This document shows positions 63,090 through 64,000 of a stretch of DNA of 64,000 bases, one piece after another. The stretch is from Candidatus Leptovillus gracilis. GTDB taxonomy: Bacteria; Chloroflexota; Anaerolineae; Promineifilales; Promineifilaceae. The position numbers and the translations under genes were made by a program. Location of the stretch: positions 310,001 through 374,000 of the forward strand of contig JADJXA010000025.1 in NCBI GenBank assembly GCA_016716065.1, read 5' to 3'. Under the pieces are notes generated by a model. It ran no database searches and was not told the origin of the DNA. It saw nothing but the letters and a program-made list of their open reading frames with translations. The first letter of the stretch is position 1; every line of letters begins with the position of its first letter.

Positions 63090-63407
63090 TCACGCTTCGT
63101 CCGATGCAACCGGCGGGGTGGGGCGGTACGGCCGTTGCCACCAGGCGCGCCAGCCAGATTGCCTTATCGGCTCCTCGCCCAGGCAGACGGTGTAACTCAG
63201 GTGCAGCTTACCGCCGGGCAGGGGCAGCGTCAGGCTGACGCCGGCATCGCGGTGGTCGAGGACGAAGCAGTCGTTGACAGTCAGGCGAAAGGGGCCAAGG
63301 CTGGCCATCATGCTGTCTTCGTAAGGGCTGTGGTGTTCGTCATAATGGCGCGCCCAACGGCCGTAGATGAGGCGGGTGATGAGGCTGAAGATTCGTTCGT
63401 TTAGCAT
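63090..63407 (-). CDS. Hypothetical 105-residue protein
   Basis: From MLNERIFSLITRLIYGRWARHYDEHHSPYEDSMMASLGPFRLTV, with AAGGAG before ATG 63407. An amphipathic N-terminal helix is followed by a beta-rich region (VNDCFVLDHRDAGVSLTLPLPGGKLHLSYTVCLG) and a Trp/Arg/Pro-rich end. No family is recognised. It is the first gene to the left of the iteron block and may be controlled from it. Confidence 0.55.
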   Translation of the reverse strand: MLNERIFSLITRLIYGRWARHYDEHHSPYEDSMMASLGPFRLTVNDCFVLDHRDAGVSLTLPLPGGKLHLSYTVCLGEEPIRQSGWRAWWQRPYRPTPPVASDEA

Positions 63408-63574
63408 ACAGGTCTCCTTTTGTTCAATGGGTTTATTATCGGACCGGCCCAATGCCAGCCCGTTCTCACCCACCTACAGCCGTAGGCTGTTTTGTCTGGG
63501 ATGACCCGAACAAGCTGCAACAAAGAGAACGGATGCTTCGCATAGAGGTGCGTTGAGGAGACGCAGGTGTAGGA

Positions 63575-63859
63575 TCCCGCAAAGATTGGGACTGGTCCCG
63601 TAAAGATTGGAACTCGTCCCGTAAAGATTGGGACTGAGATTAGCAATCTTCGCGAAAACCTGTGTTCTACCAGAGGTAGGCACAAACAGGACGGGGCAAA
63701 CGCTTAGCCAGAGATTCGGGCATTCTGTAGGTCAGTTCCAATCTTTACGGGACTAAAATAGGCCTGTTCCAATCTTTGCGGGACAAAAATTCGGCTTTCC
63801 AGGTGTTTCCAGAGGTGCCAGTCCCAATCTTTACGGGACGAGTCCCAATCTTTACGGGA
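63575..63859. repeat. Seven 19-bp iterons in two opposed groups
   Basis: Three copies of TCCCGTAAAGATTGGGACT (63575, 63596, 63617) are spaced exactly 21 bp apart. Four inverted copies (63734, 63765, 63820, 63841) follow, the last two again 21 bp apart. The outer copies extend to a GTAGGATCC terminal inverted match. Helical-phase spacing indicates cooperative protein binding, as in replication or partition sites. No gene is supported in 63408-64000 apart from this block; 63860-64000 holds one ACGGCCGT. Confidence 0.85.
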
Positions 63860-64000
63860 TCCTACAGACAGCCACACCAGGGTGGGGGCGTCCCGGGTCG
63901 TTTAGCAGCGATGGTGGTGACGGCCGTTCTCCGGCTCTCCGGGCAGTGGCAGGCGACGACATCGCATCCTATAATCCTCGGTTATCAGAACCTAATACGA

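Noticed and set aside
63401..63685. 94-codon minus-strand ORF next to the iterons
   Set aside because: Repeated VPIFTG peptides are translations of the iterons, and the ORF overlaps the better-supported gene at 63090-63407.
63575..63859. CRISPR-like array at the right end
   Set aside because: Spacers are 2-36 bp, units occur in both orientations and no cas gene is present; iterons fit better.
1..64000. tRNA genes or att sites bounding an integrative element
   Set aside because: No cloverleaf signature or matching end repeats were found by eye; a tRNA scan over a longer contig is needed to define element borders.

Overview
The window looks like an accessory, probably mobile, genomic region of a filamentous or multicellular-type bacterium, most likely a Chloroflexota (Anaerolineae-like) lineage. 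That placement is inference: it rests on the style of the proteins (NACHT-sulfatase-modifying-factor fusions, effector-associated domains, PIN/DUF433 modules, a lipoprotein-anchored FtsK-like ATPase) and on the very abundant palindrome ACGGCCGT, found about ninety times by eye where roughly one is expected. No rRNA, tRNA or CRISPR array was seen. Left flank (1-7.4 kb): small minus-strand genes of plasmid or integrative-element type (a lipoprotein-anchored FtsK/TraG-like ATPase, a two-span membrane partner, an excisionase-like DNA-binding protein), two orphan antitoxin-like genes, TACGACA arrays and a 103-bp tandem repeat. 7.5-16.3 kb: a type I restriction-modification locus (hsdM, hsdS, hsdR) interrupted by a transmembrane EAD7 protein, a fossil hsdR 5' end, a deleted PIN toxin and its probable partner, then a PD-(D/E)XK nuclease-like gene. 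16.4-43.2 kb: a 7-deazaguanine-in-DNA (Dpd) island. It holds an XRE regulator, DpdA (a DNA-guanine transglycosylase) and a tightly coupled operon matching DpdE, F, G, H, I, J, K plus a HEPN-tailed protein that may be DpdD. A second module follows: a divergent DpdG-like/DpdH-like pair, a second TGT-family enzyme, QueC (preQ0 synthase) and a YhhQ-type queuosine-precursor transporter. Three copies of a TTGTTC-N8-GAACAA operator link the XRE gene to both halves. 43.9-60.9 kb: a diversity-generating retroelement (DGR). It comprises a reverse transcriptase with the IGxxxSQ and YVDD signatures, a divergently encoded Avd, one adenine-rich template repeat (TR), and four variable repeats (VR), each at the 3' end of a roughly 1,070-1,100-residue NACHT ATPase ending in a sulfatase-modifying-factor (C-type-lectin-fold) domain. 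All 17 differences between the TR and the nearest VR fall at template adenines. Two small coiled-coil proteins, one with an EAD7 domain, sit between the RT and one target and share glycine-rich motifs with the NACHT proteins. This reads as an NLR-like sensor family whose ligand-binding face is hypermutated on purpose. 61-64 kb: more small element-type genes with strong hairpin terminators and seven 19-bp iterons in two opposed groups. Taken together the region is a defence island on an element-like backbone: classical restriction, DNA base replacement with its own restriction module, and a self-diversifying STAND sensor system.
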